This document shows, in pieces, positions 46,150-57,626 of a stretch of 64,000 nucleotides of DNA (the stretch's first letter is position 1; each line of letters starts with the position of its first letter). This DNA is from Brachynemurus nebulosus (taxonomy: Eukaryota > Arthropoda > Insecta > Neuroptera > Myrmeleontidae): the NCBI GenBank assembly GCA_035578155.1, contig JAPWDM010000008.1, positions 6,813,847-6,877,846 of the forward strand, written 5' to 3'. The notes below the pieces were generated by a model. The model made no database searches. It worked only from the letters and a program-made list of their open reading frames with translations, and was not told the DNA's origin. The position numbers were made by a program, and so were the translations under genes.

Positions 46150-46805
46150 TTCCTTAAAGTGTTAGAAATGTTCTCTTAAAATTTTATTTAAAGAAAATTA
46201 AAAATCAAAAAGTTATGGGCAATTTAGTGCATGTACTTTACTATAATTCAATTTAAATAAAATTCACTTTAAATGCTTTTGTCTCGAAAGTACGTTTTTC
46301 GACATGATTTCTCACGTATCTCAAAAAGTATTTGAGATATCGACATAAATCAAAGTGCATATTATTCCTCGATACCGTCATTTTGGGCAGGAACGAGGAT
46401 CTTTTGATTCCGTAACATATTTTCAAAATGGCGGCTGTATATAGTCGAGAAAAAGCGGTGATTTTTGAAAATTTATTTTCAAAATGCGATTTCTCGCTGG
46501 TTTTTTTATATTTTTTTCTTAGATCCGAATTAGTGCCATAACTGTATATTTTCAGAAGATTCTTGATTTTTTTATTTTGGTTCACTGGGGATTTCAGAAC
46601 GCGGGGAACCATCAAGGTGGAAAAATCTCGCAGTGTCAACTTTTATACTCAAGTGTCGACTTTTATACAAAGCCATTTATACTCAGCTCATTTTTGAATT
46701 TTTAAAAGAAAATTTTTTTGTAATCTCAAGACATATAGAAACAATGTTGTACATTTAGTTTTTTAAATAAAATATTTATTTGTATAAAAAATAAAAAATA
46801 AATAA

Positions 46806-46997
46806 ATACCCCTGTCGCAGCATCCTGCATAACATAGCGAATTTCCGTTTATATAAAATAGTTTTTCTCGGAAACTAGTTGACATAGAAAAATAGTTTAA
46901 AGACCTTTTTTATGTAATTTTTTCTCCTCTTTTAAATGGATATATATAATTTTTTAATGGATATAAATATAATTATATTATATGTATATAATTTTAT

Positions 46998-47071
<74 letters not shown>

Positions 47072-47192
47072 TTTGGTGAATATTATTTTCGGGTTCTAGG
47101 GACCTCAAAACAAATTTATGCCATGGTCCCGGGTTCAAGTCGCGTCATGACAGTGGCTGTAATAGCTGAATTCCATTCTGGAAATTCGCTAA
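46806..47192 (-). repeat. AGCGAATTTCC-family repeat, copy 8
   Basis: Starts TACCCCTGTCGCAGCATCC and ends with the complement of TTTTAGCGAATTTCC, containing (TA)n at 47008-47068. Same junction to the GGGGAGATTCGCC terminus as at 3451. Confidence 0.85.
47008..47068. repeat. (TA)n microsatellite
   Basis: About 60 bases of TA at the fixed internal position of the repeat. Confidence 0.97.
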
Positions 47193-47236
47193 AAAGGTCA
47201 ATTGTTGATGTTTTTTTTTGGCGAATCTCCCCTTAA

Positions 47237-48016
47237 ATGTTTTATTTAATCATTTTTTAGTGTTCCGTGGTAAAAAAATATTCAGTTGCATCTTGTAGGG
47301 GAGGAGGTCAAGGGACCAATTGCTTGCTATCCCCCAGCATCCTAATCAGTAATCACCAAAAGCATTACAGTGAAAAACGATCAGGATTGTAAAAATCTAG
47401 TACGAATTACGTCAAATCCGTGTTTAAAAACCAATTATTTTGGGATTTTTCTAAATTTTTCACTTTTTGAAGCAGATATCGATACAAATACCTAAACTTA
47501 GTTTTTAATGCATAAAAAAAAGGCAAACAATTAACACCTCAAATGTTGTAATTGCACAGTGGAACCTGAAGTTATAGGTACTGATTTGACACATATTTTC
47601 GTAATTCACAAATTTGGGCTACAATTTTATATGAATCGACAACGCTCGTTTTGTTTCGTACTGTTTCGAATTGTGTATCGTTAATGTATCTCTAATTCTT
47701 TTTATTTTATATACTCATACATATTGATACTGTTCTAAGTCTTTACATCCAAAAGGTGCTGCTGTGATATAAAGTGACTTTAATTAATTGCAATCACGTT
47801 AATTAATTATCTCTTGTATAGATGCAGTTAACACCCGTCCATATACATATATACATGTAATTAAAGCCCGATTCACACTATACATACTGTACGGATGAAT
47901 AGAGTCGACCGTAAATATGTACAACTATACCCCATATCTGTGACTATGATCCGAATATCTGTTTAAATATTACCACCCAGAAAAGTGTTACGAACGAAAC
48001 ACTATTTATTATATTA
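47237..48016. other. No gene recognised
   Basis: Mostly AT-rich; GGGAGGAGGTCAAGGGACC near 47300 is debris of a GC-richer repeat. Confidence 0.4.
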
Positions 48017-48018
48017 TA

Positions 48019-48412
48019 CAGCTGAACTTCTTTTTGTGTGGTGGATCGGGACCGCATAAAGAAAGTTCCATCGAAAATACATAACTCAAAACGCTCAAAA
48101 CCTCACGATTTTCTTCAAAGTTGCTTTTCTAAACAGGATAAAGCATTAATTTACCACGTGGAAACATTTTATTTCATTTTTGTGATATGAAAATTTTGTA
48201 AAATACATCTGTAAAAAAAAATGATGCAAAAAAAACCCATTAAAAAGTATTTTTAGCAAAGAAAGTTATTATGGTAAATGTTTAAGTTTCTTACTGTCTC
48301 TTGATTTTGATTCACATTATGCAAATTAATTTCCATTTTTTAAAAACCACATAAAAGAAATCGCATTAAAAAATTGCACCAAAAAAAAGTCGCGTAAAAA
48401 AAGGTTTAGCTA
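48019..48412. mobile_element. pogo-like element (CAGCTGAACT ends), copy 2
   Basis: CAGCTGAACTTC at the left and GGTTTAGCTA at the right are imperfect inverted ends flanked by TA (48017-48018, 48413-48414). 'gtggatcgggaccgcataaa' and 'aaacgctcaaaacctcac' are shared with 63703-64000. 394 bp; non-autonomous. Confidence 0.7.
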
Positions 48413-48414
48413 TA

Positions 48415-48860
48415 CTACTAGACAAAGCGTAAAACCAGTTTATAGGCAGTTTTCCTGATGACAGGTAACGGGGTGAGACAGGTGAGAAGATATAGGAGGA
48501 ACAAAATGTATTGTCTATTTTTCAATAAGCAGGACTATATTTATTACAGGACATAATTTGTATACGTACATATTATGAAAATGAAACCAATACCACAATT
48601 TTTCTTTCAAAATTTTGAAATTTTTTTCTCAAAAAAGTTAAATTGTATTTATCAATATTGTATTTTGATAATAATTATTTGAATAGGTTACTCCGGATAC
48701 CACGATTATTGCATTGATTACAATATTACATAATAACAGTCGGTCGTATTTTGAGCGTACATAGTGGTGGATGCTTCATTTATTCATTGATCCAGTCAGT
48801 CTATAGACTATATGTATATAATATGTTTATTGATCTGTGGTTGATAGCAGCTAATTTATT
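48415..48860. other. No gene recognised
   Basis: AT-rich spacer. Confidence 0.4.
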
Positions 48861-49073
48861 AGTTTAATTACAATTTAATTTCAAATATTATCGAGTGCTT
48901 GTGAGACATTACTACGTATAACAAACTTTTGTTTGCATTTCAACACACGCAGTATTGATATGTTCACTTATCGTTCAGTTAAACTGAAACTTTAAGCACT
49001 CGACTGCCTTGGTTAACATGACCAAAAACCACATATGTAAATTAAAAATCACAAAGTGATTGAAAAAATTATC

Positions 49074-49146
49074 CGGATCGGACGGGAATCGAACACAGGA
49101 TCTCCTGGTAACTAGCCAGGCGTGCTAACTACTACACCAACGATCC
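49074..49146 (-). tRNA. tRNA-Thr(AGT)-like pseudogene
   Basis: Folds as GGATCGT/CCGATCC acceptor (six of seven), D stem GTGT/GCAC, anticodon arm CCTGG-CTAGTTA-CCAGG with anticodon AGT, five-base variable loop. The T stem is damaged (CTGTG/CCCGT), so it is probably non-functional. Confidence 0.55.
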
Positions 49147-49474
49147 TATACGCTCCACAGGCGTCCGAGCCGGACACCCATTCAATCACCTATGTATATA
49201 TTAATACTCTCTCTGATTCGAGAAACAGTTACAATTTAATTTCAAATATTATCGAGTGCTTGTGAGACATTACTACGTATGACAAACTTTTGTTTGCATT
49301 TCAACACACGCAGTATTGATATGTTCACTTATCGTTCAGTTAAACTGAAAATTTAAGCACTCGACTGCCTTGGTTAACATGACCAAAATTGTAACTGTTT
49401 CTCGAATCAGAGAGAGTACTAATACACATAGGTGATTGAATGGGTGTCCGGCTTGGACGCCTGTCGAGCATATA

Positions 49475-49547
49475 GGATCGTTGGTGTAGTGGTTAGCACG
49501 CTTGGCTAGTTACTAGGAGATCCTGGGTTCGATTCCCGGCCGATTCG
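49475..49547 (+). tRNA. tRNA-Thr(AGT)-like sequence, intact cloverleaf
   Basis: 73 bases. Acceptor GGATCGT/CCGATTC pairs at six of seven (one G-T), D arm GTGT/GCAC, anticodon arm CTTGG-CTAGTTA-CTAGG (AGT), variable AGATC, T arm CTGGG-TTCGATT-CCCGG. A box TGGTGTAGTGG and B box GGGTTCGATTCC are present, so Pol III transcription is plausible. Being part of a repeat unit it may be a SINE head rather than a translating tRNA. Confidence 0.6.
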
Positions 49548-49596
49548 GATAATTTTTTCAATCACTTTATGATTTTTAATTTACAGTTTAATTACA

Positions 49597-50043
49597 GAAA
49601 ATGTATATTAATTTAACATACAATTTTCAAGAAAAAACGGATATGTGTCAAAGAACTTGGACCATAGTTGGATGTGTTTACGGTACTTCAACGTTGCGTA
49701 CTTTGTTAACTTGATGTGAATTCAAAAAATATTCACATGAATTGAAATTGTTTTTATTTCAGTGTGGATTGCGTAGGCTCCTGTCAGTCCGTCCGTCCGT
49801 CCGTCGCTGTGTGTCTGTCTGTCTATCTTTCCATGTTCAATTGATTACAATTACATCATTTAAAAATCTCTCACAGCACTACATAATATTAATATATCAA
49901 ATAATTCGCACAACTGCTACATTACTTACATTTTATTATTTTTAATAATTATTAATTGTTCTTATTAATTAAGAGATTTTTTTCGGGAGTGATTACAGAT
50001 ACAGTGGGTGTGCGAAAATCTGGAAAATTTTTTTTTGATTTAA
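49597..50043. other. No gene; CTGT-type simple repeat
   Basis: Contains GTCCGTCC and TGTCTGTCTGTC short repeats around 49790-49825. No exon. Confidence 0.45.
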
Positions 50044-51538
50044 CCCTAGAATCATACGTACTCGTCAAATTGACGACCAAACCACAGTATAAATAGAAGA
50101 TTATTACCATAGGCAGTAGCGAAACGCACTTTCTATCCTTTTTTTATATAAGTACAAACAATTATGTATATCCTTTTTTACTTATGTGATTGTATGTGTT
50201 TGTGGAATTGTGGAATTGACATGTGAAATTGAGGGTTGATAATGGTCATGTTAAATTATATATGAACAACTAAAAGCAACTTTCTTCAAAATGAATTGAG
50301 CAAACCCGAAATTGATGACAGTATTCAACACGAGAATTTAGATCGTCACGACCTATTAGCACCAACCACTGTCGAAATCGAAAATGTTAACTGAATTATT
50401 ATAAAATATTAATAATAGTTTATTATTTAACGTATTTTTACATAAGCATTCAAATTATAATAATACTTAAAAATTTGCATTTGATATTTTCACTGTATTA
50501 GTATGCATAATGTTATGCATTATTTAGGTACATAACATGGACAACCCTTTGGAATTTTTGAATTCCAAATGACACTCTTACGTCATCTGGTTTCGTAACT
50601 GTTTGTGAAACGAAACTATTATTTAAACTGGGACCAAACTTCTCTACCTGCTCCAGTACTATAAATTGCAGTTGTCTGCCTGCCCTGAAACTTCTGTTAT
50701 GTAATTTAATTGTTATTGTAACACAGATGACATATCAATTTTATTTATAGTTGCTATCGTTTTATTTATATTAAAATAGTGTGCGTCAATTTGACGACGA
50801 TGTATGATTAATGTATGTTTTTTTTTTTTTAAAAAAAAAAAAAGATTTTGTACTTTACATAATACATATAAAGGTTCTCCTAATTTTTCTAAAATTTATT
50901 AAAGATATGGATGTTGTAATTAATTTATTCAATGATAATGATAATGTGAAAGATGATTACAGCTGTTTGACTTATAGAGACGACATAATACTGAAGTTTT
51001 AACATATTGAATCGAAAACCAAAGAATGCGTTTCGAGTGACTTAATAAAAGATTAACAATTTATTTTATGGAAAATAATTTAATTTTATTATTTTTTGAG
51101 ATTTTATTCGAAAAGTTACTAACAAATTTTAAAAAATTTACAAATATGCCTAATCAGGAAATAACTACATATCTACGGGAATATTTGTGACCAAGAAATT
51201 TCACCATCTGTAAGGTCACACATGTCCACCGACTCATAATAATCCATAAATTGATTATTTGAAAGACATGTCTGATGATACAATTATGTATTTATCTATT
51301 TTTTAATTTTTATAATGAAAATATGCTTTGGTAAATAGATTAAAAAAAATTAATAAATATTTATATTAAAAAATTTTTCCAAATGCAATTTTTTTAAATA
51401 TTTTGTTCGCTTTTGTAGTATTGTTATGTAAAATGTATTTTGCAAATAAACTCAAAAATTCTCTATAAAAAATCCATTCGTGAAATTGACGACGATGTAT
51501 GTTGAACGTTTCTCGTAGACCAACGTATGATTCTAGGG
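50044..51538 (-). mobile_element. piggyBac-like element, copy 3
   Basis: CCCTAGAATCATACG at the left, CGTATGATTCTAGGG at the right, TTAA at 50040-50043 and 51539-51542. Inverted relative to copies 1 and 2. About 540 bp near the left end (about 50080-50630) is absent from the other copies; it includes a 40-codon open stretch (50275-50392, with SKPEIDDSIQHENLDRHD) that resembles coding sequence but is not recognised. Confidence 0.85.
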
Positions 51539-51542
51539 TTAA

Positions 51543-52176
51543 AATTATATAACAGTAGTAGAATGATGTCATTTAATTTAATAATTTTTAGTAATTAGTT
51601 CAAAACTATGATTGGCCAAGAGAGAAAGAAGATTGTAACATTTGTAACTAAACCATTTTTATGGGCGCGGCTTTAAGACGTTCTTAATTAATTAATACAG
51701 TTGTGAGTAAAATAAATGTTATCTATTTCGTGAGATATGAAATTAGTAGAAATTAAATCGATTTGTGATAATTATTTTGCCCGCTACTGTATATTTGACC
51801 ATCTATTTAATTTTTTTTTCTTATTTCAATTTTTTTGATGTTAATTTTTTTTAATATTGATATGGAGGTTGAATTCAAAAAACAACTATATATTTTGGAT
51901 CCAAAAAGAGCCTAAAATAAACAGCCAATCTCGACTAAAAAAAAATTAATGCTTTAAAATCGTTTTTCAGTGTTCTGGGCTGTCAAAAAAGATCAATATA
52001 TAGGGAAAATTAGACGAATATGGCTACTTTGGAGACTTTGGATGAGAACTGATTTTTTCCAGATTTAAAAATATCCAATTTGTAACATCAAGTTAAGAAA
52101 AAGTTAAAATTCATCCGAAAATTCATTCGTACGAATTCGTACGAATTTATACGAATTAAACAAATGCGTACATTTA
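51543..52176. other. No gene recognised
   Basis: AT-rich. Near 52110-52160 the CGTACGAATT motif begins, matching the interior of the next element. Confidence 0.4.
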
Positions 52177-52421
52177 AACATGCGTGGTTACATTGTTTAC
52201 GATTCTTTCGTACGAGCTCGTACGACTTTTTAATACGACCAAAATATATTTTTTTTTTTTTTGATGCGAATTCGTACGAAAAGAATGCAACGGATATAGA
52301 AAAAATAATTATTTTTGTTGAAGAATGGCGGTCTTTAAGGGAGCAAAAACATAAATATTATCATAATAGAAAGTTGAATAAAAAATTATGGAATGAGGTG
52401 GCAGAGGAAATGTTTAGATAA
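52164..52421 (+). pseudogene. MADF/SANT-like DNA-binding domain fragment
   Basis: The 85-codon frame ends with FVEEWRSLREQKHKYYHNRK then LNKKLWNEVAEEMFR. The spacing of W, the basic run and W-x-x-V-A resembles the first two helices of MADF or Myb/SANT-like domains. The N-terminal half lies over the terminal repeat and is unlikely to be genuine protein. The frame stops before a third helix. Likely a truncated accessory protein of the surrounding element. Confidence 0.4.
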
Positions 52422-52860
52422 TTTTTTAATTAAATATATTACAATTAAAAAATTAATTAACTAAATATTGAAGCTGGAAGATTTTAAAATGTAATTGAAT
52501 GTGACTTGCGACATGTTCAAATATTCTAAAAATTTCTGTTCGTCTTGAAAAATTTCCTCAAAGTAATTCCAGAACTCAGCTTTTTTGCTCTACATGAATT
52601 ATAAATAATCGTTTACCCAGAATTGTTTGTTTTCTATAATTAGAAATTTTAAAAAGGGTGATTCTAATAAATAAGATTCGGTAACTGGATCCATTGTTTG
52701 ATATCATGCAATATGTACTAACGGTTTTCAATTTAAATTTAAATCCGAATTCGTATTACGATTCAGTATCCAATGTAACCATACAATCGTACGAATGAAT
52801 TTCGTACGAGCTCATACGAATCAATTTTTGTACGAATTCGTATCCAATGTAACCGCAGCC
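52177..52860. mobile_element. Probable PIF/Harbinger-type relic with CGTACGAATTCG motifs
   Basis: GGTTACATTG near the left and CAATGTAACC near the right are inverted, with TTA at 52174-52176 and 52861-52863. CGTACGAATTCGTA-type palindromes cluster at both ends. The enclosed frame resembles the MADF/Myb-like protein that Harbinger elements often encode. Boundaries are less exact than for 16938-17730. Confidence 0.5.
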
Positions 52861-52929
52861 TTATAGGTTCGCGTCACCGATATGCTAATGTTAACAGTAT
52901 ACTTGTAGCCACAGAATATCTATAACTGA

Positions 52930-53305
52930 AGGAACTCTAGTATCTCTATACTACTGAAACCAGTGTAACCACAAATGATAGAAAATATGCCACCAATATG
53001 TTTGTATGTGCACTCGGTTTAGTGTGTGTTAGTGTGATGTATGTTGTGTGTATGAGTGAAGTAACCTATCTTGCATACGTATATACATAATACTACACAC
53101 GTATGTATGTGGTACGTATACCGTGTTAATACGACGATGACAATATGACTATACAATTACAACAGTTGAACCACACACATCGAGTGCTACCGAATGAATG
53201 ACTACTGAGTAGCCTAACGTGCCCAGAAATGCACATTGGTGATTACAAAAAAGAGATAGTTGTATTCCTTCTATTGTTCTGTGCTTGTAGCTATGAGTAT
53301 GACAT
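52930..53305. repeat. Repeat shared with 62986-63330
   Basis: 'accagtgtaacca', 'gtatgtatgtgg', GTAGCCTAACGTGC and 'agatagttg' occur in the same order at both places. No frame; type unknown. Confidence 0.65.
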
Positions 53306-53313
53306 GTCCACGT

Positions 53314-53758
53314 TAGTGATATCGGACCGAGAAGCAGTTAATCGATTAATCAACTAAAATTGTTTTTCAGATAAAATCAGTCATTAGTCGAAAATATCGA
53401 GCACAGAGTAGTCGACTAATCGACTAAATTTTTAGTCGAATTCATGGTAAGGTAACTTATGTAACTCTTTCAAAAGCGAGGTTCGTTTCGAATTTGATTA
53501 TGGACTTTTAATATTTTTCTTTTAAGAAAAAGAAAGATTATTATGAAATATCACAATAAATTAATCACATAAAAGTGAAAAATTATAATGACAGATAATT
53601 TTTTAGTTTCCATTTTTTGAAATCTAATAAATAATACAGAAAAATTGTTGAATTAGTCGTTTTTAGTCATTTGAAAAAAAATTAATCATTTTAATCATTT
53701 AATCGAAGGTAAAATAGTCGACTAAACCGACTAATCGATTAACCATCCGACATCACTA
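53314..53758. mobile_element. hAT MITE built of TAGTCGACTAATCGA motifs, copy 2
   Basis: TAGTGATATCGGA and TCCGACATCACTA ends with a perfect 8-bp duplication GTCCACGT (53306-53313, 53759-53766). Interior matches 6091-6547. Confidence 0.9.
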
Positions 53759-53766
53759 GTCCACGT

Positions 53767-53955
53767 ATACATCTACATACACCAACACATTGTATCGTAT
53801 ATACCCGATTGTATGATGTGCGCGGTGGACGCTTTTTGGATGGGTAAAATCTTCTGAGTTCGCGCATCACCGACATGCTATAGTAGGTGATGTGTTGTAC
53901 AACATTAGTGCTGTGTTTATCTGTTATTTTATAGTTTAAAGTTTTCACTTCTGTC
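53767..53955. repeat. Repeat shared with 24277-24460 (inverted)
   Basis: 'ttgtacaacattagtg' and CTGTCGACAGTCCCAG correspond to the other copy on the opposite strand. Confidence 0.55.
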
Positions 53956-54229
53956 GACAGTCCCAGTACATATAGTTGTCTGGAAATTTTTTAGCACAAA
54001 TTGGTGTTTAAAATTGAACTCAACATGTAAATAATATGTTAATCAGTTAAAAACTTATTCATAATAATAATAATTTGGCAACTTGTTCTAGTAAAAAAAC
54101 CAATGTTTTTATAATTAGCACCTGGTGGCAATTTGCATTTATAATTAATTAAAACGATTTAAAAATAAAACTAAATCACTGCAAATTGTGTTTAGAATAG
54201 CTACATTATTTGAACGATTGCAAAAGGAG
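53956..54229. other. No gene recognised
   Basis: AT-rich spacer. Confidence 0.4.
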
Positions 54230-54370
54230 GTACAAGGGTACATATTTCGTCTAGTATATAATTCAAAATACTCAAAACCCCACAATTTCTTGGAAGTTGC
54301 TTCTTTAAACAAAATAATGCATTAATTTACACACGATAGCATTTTATTTCATTTTTAGAGAATTTTTTAA
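54230..54370. repeat. pogo-like family fragment
   Basis: 'caaaaccccacaatttcttg' and 'aataatgcattaatttacac' match the interior of the 48019 and 63703 elements. Interrupted by the next repeat; similar sequence resumes at about 54813-54960. Confidence 0.55.
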
Positions 54371-54812
54371 ATTGGAAATTCAGCTATTACAGCCACTGTC
54401 ATGACACGACTTAAGCCCGGGACTATGATAGAAGTTTGTTTTGAGGTCTCTGAAATCACATTTACTAAAATTTATATGAATTTATGTATATATGTATGTA
54501 TTCATGTGTCCGCGCGATAACTTTCGAACGAAACATCTTTTTATGAAATTTGCTGAAAACGTTGGAAGCCCAAAAATCTTGGATGAGTTCTTTAACCAGA
54601 TACATTCGACGCCTGGAACATGATTTTTTTGGGCATTTTTCCTGAAAAAAATAAATTTTTTGGCCAAAATTTTCTAAAGTTTAAAAGTTTTTGCGACATT
54701 TTTTCTAGCATTGGAAAGAGAAGAAAAATCACATAAAAAAGATTTTTGAACAATTTTTCTATGTCAACTAGTTTCCGAGAAAAACTAATTTCCATGTATA
54801 AACGGAAATTCT
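54371..54812 (+). repeat. AGCGAATTTCC-family repeat, copy 9
   Basis: Runs from 'ggaaattcagctattacagc' to 'taaacggaaatt'. The TA site holds an irregular TATGTATATATGTATGTATT stretch. It lies inside pogo-like family sequence. Confidence 0.8.
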
Positions 54813-55834
54813 CAGAACCTTACGATTTTCTTAGAAATTGCTTTTTTAAAAAAGATAGAGCATTAATTTACGCATGACAACATTTTATTTCATTTTTATA
54901 ATATTACAAAAATTGTGATAAATACATTTGTAAGAAAAGCCTAATGATGCAATAACTTGCATATTTTTATCAAATATACTGAGATTAAATGCTTAAAAAC
55001 AATCAATTAGTAATTTTATCGCAAATTAATGTTTAATTTTCTTACTTTTTCATAGTTTCCTTTCTCAGTATTCTAAAAAATTCGCGTAAAAAGAGTTCTG
55101 TAAACATGAATCCAGGGTCCTCTTAGGTCAGGAGTCGTGGACTCGAATCCAAAGTACCTCATTTATTTCTAATTAAAGTATTTTACAGAAGAGAATATTC
55201 TTGTTAAAATATTTAAACCCAAATACGAGTCCATCAGAATGTTCTATCAGAATTTTTTTTCATCCAATAAAATTACATGTTACATGACGTAAATATGTTT
55301 AAAAACGTTTTAAATGGTCACTTTTTTTTTGTTATTAAAAAAAAATTGAAATTTATTGATGAAGTGATGTGTCGTTAAAAACACCGATATAATGAGTTTT
55401 CACAGTGTACCAATCGAAGCCATGTATTTAATTAAAAAAGGTGCTCATATGTGTAGTGTAGTGCCTATTAAATAGTTCAGGTACAGTGCTACCCAAAAAT
55501 AACTTGTCGAAAATATTTTTTTCTACTCCTGTTGAAGAACACACTCATTACATATCCGCGTTAATTGCTGAGAAAGTTAGACATTATTCAAAGGTGTGGA
55601 GCAATGATCATTATTCAATACCTTTCGACCAATTAAATCACCGTATAAACCATTATTCAATGGACCTGCGATTGTTTTGTGAATAATGTATGTATCAAGT
55701 TTTAATTTCATATAGGTTGCGTAGTAACGTGTAAGTAAACAAAACAATTTGAATTTTACTTTGATTGTTTACATAGATACGTATACAAATGTTTAATGAA
55801 ATCAGAGATAAATTAAAAATTTTATATTTAAGTA
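54813..55834. other. pogo-like fragment, then no gene
   Basis: To about 54960 pogo-like family sequence continues. A B-box-like GGACTCGAATCC near 55138-55150 hints at a decayed tRNA-like repeat. The 66-codon frame at 55486-55686 is not recognised. Confidence 0.4.
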
Positions 55835-57273
55835 GGGTAAAAGCCCCCTTTGTGGAACGGTATCTAATACTGGAACAGTTTTGACATTTACATATTTATT
55901 TCTTTAATTAAGTAAGGAAACTTTAAATGCGAGGTGAATTTAAATTGAAAAACAATCATTCTATTAATACACTACAAATCCAATTTTACGCAGTGGTCGG
56001 TGCAAATTTAAGGGGAAGTCCGTAAAATCGGAAGATCAGGGGCGTCGGTAAACTTTTGTTTTGGGGGTTGGTAAATATTATTTATTTGAATTTATATAAA
56101 ACAATATTATCTTAAGAGACAATTTATACCTAAAATTCGGTTGTGTAGACAAAGGAAATCGAATGTTATACTAAAGAATATGAGTGACGACTTTTAGAAA
56201 ATTGTCGAAAAATCAACTTCACCATCGCATTCATCAGCGTAAAAGACGCCAAAAAGCGGAAGCTGACAAAAATTCTAGAATATTCTACTCGTGAACTAGC
56301 AAAGATACCAAAAAACAGACTTCACTATTGAATTGGGCACTAAAAATTAGATCGAGCAGCGCATTTTGACAATAATTCTAGAATGTTCTATTCGTCAACT
56401 AACAAAGATATCGAAAAATCGATTGCACCATTTAATTGGCCATCGAATAAAAGACGGAATAGCACATTTTGGTAAATGTTCTAGAATATTCTATTCGTAA
56501 AATAGCAAAAATTGTTTGTCGAAATCGGACATTTGGTTTACATTAGTTTAATTTCGGTTGGACAATTAAGTAGTGCAATAGATTTTCCAATATCTTTGTT
56601 AATTGACAAATAGAGTATTCTAGAACATTTCTCAAAATGTGTTATTTGGTCTGTCAATGGCGACGTCTGTTTTTGAATATATTTGCTAGTTGACGAATAT
56701 AATTTTCCAAAACATTTGTCAAAATGTGTAATTTGACCTCTTTTTCAATGGACAATTAAATGGTATAATTGATTTTTCAATATCTTTGCTAGTTGACAAA
56801 TAGAATATTCTAGAATTTTTGTCAAACTACACTGTTTAATCTCATTTTTAATGAGCAATTCAACGGTGAAGTCTTTTATTCGATGACCAATTCAACGGTG
56901 AAGGATTAGAATATTCTAGAATTTTTCGTTACTCATTTTGCATTTGCATTTTGCATATTACGTATACAGAATATGTGCATATATACCTGCAGTGAAATTG
57001 TAAATTTATTAAAGGCTACGAGACCCTCAGACAATATTACCTACGGCCCTGACTCTGTCTTGGTACATAAATTTTCACTAACACAGACAAACAACAACAT
57101 ATCTGTCAAAGGAGAACCCCACTAAATCGCTGACGTCACTACGTAAAATCGGAGTACGTACAATTGAATGGCCACTGTAATAATTTTTGTTATCAGACGT
57201 TTTTTCAGAAATAACTTCATTAATATGTAAATGTTCATAATTAGATACCGTTCCACAAAGGGGGCTTTTACCC
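55835..57273. mobile_element. TA-flanked element with GGGTAAAAGCCCC ends, copy 1
   Basis: A perfect 33-bp terminal inverted repeat beginning GGGTAAAAGCCCCC, flanked by TA (55833-55834, 57274-57275). Subterminal 'ttaagtaaggaaac' and 'ttttgttatcagacg' blocks are shared with copy 2 (61227-62413). The centre is an inverted array of about 105-bp units. No transposase frame. Confidence 0.88.
56165..56945. repeat. Inverted array of ~105-bp units rich in TTCTAGAATATTC
   Basis: Three units in one direction (56213-56520) face a similar number inverted (56560-56945), sharing 'agcaaagatatc' / 'gatatctttgct'-like and TTCTAGAATATTC-like blocks. The latter are exact three-unit heat-shock-element consensus (alternating GAA/TTC every five bases) at 56273, 56376, 56479, 56803 and 56909, with a near match at 56618. 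Confidence 0.7.
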
Positions 57274-57275
57274 TA

Positions 57276-57624
57276 ATTCTTTTAAGCAAACCATATGGAA
57301 AAAATTTTTTGTCTCAAAATGCTGTACTTTTTACTGCCAGTGATAGTAGAATAGATACGGTTACAAAAAAAGAAAATGAAAAAAAAATCAAAGATGCCAA
57401 CATCAAAAAAGTGAACCCTAGGAATTTACAAAATATAAATTACACTAAACTATGTTAATAAAATTGAACATTATTTAGAATTATACCGTATTTCGGAAAA
57501 TCTGTGACAGATGGCGGCACCTGTACCAGTGAATATATACATATTACAGGAAAAAGGGAAAAGTCGTATAAAAAGAATGTGTAGTATTCTATTCGTTTGC
57601 AATTATATTGTGGTTAAGAGCGGC
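57276..57624. other. No gene recognised
   Basis: AT-rich; the 75-codon frame at 57231-57458 starts within the preceding element and is not a gene. Confidence 0.4.
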
Positions 57625-57626
57625 TA

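Larger units (their letters stand above)
45675..47232. mobile_element. TTAA-flanked composite with GGRGAGATTCGC ends
   Basis: GGAGAGATTCGCTAAAAAAA at the left and the complement of GGGGAGATTCGCCAAAAAAA at the right, flanked by TTAA (45671-45674, 47233-47236). It contains a hAT MITE (45737-46149), unknown sequence with an unrecognised 128-codon minus frame (46253-46639), and an AGCGAATTTCC repeat (46806-47192). Confidence 0.65.
48861..49596. mobile_element. Composite repeat with two opposed tRNA-Thr-like sequences
   Basis: Layout: direct repeat 1 (48868-49027), inverted arm 1 (49037-49232, tRNA on minus), direct repeat 2 (49229-49388), inverted arm 2 (49391-49584, tRNA on plus). AGTTTAATTACA flanks the whole (48861-48872, 49585-49596), as a target duplication would. 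The direct repeats are both 160 bp and almost identical and hold an inner inverted pair CGAGTGCTT/AAGCACTCG. Mechanism unknown; a rearranged dimeric SINE or TRIM-like element is possible. Confidence 0.7.

Noticed and set aside
46253..46639. 128-codon minus frame
   Set aside because: Basic and Lys/Phe-rich with no family pattern, inside a TTAA-flanked composite element; not supportable as a gene.
49742..49945. Frame with a Ser-Val-Arg-rich segment after a TTTCAG
   Set aside because: The peptide derives from GTCC/GTCT simple repeats; no domain or donor site.
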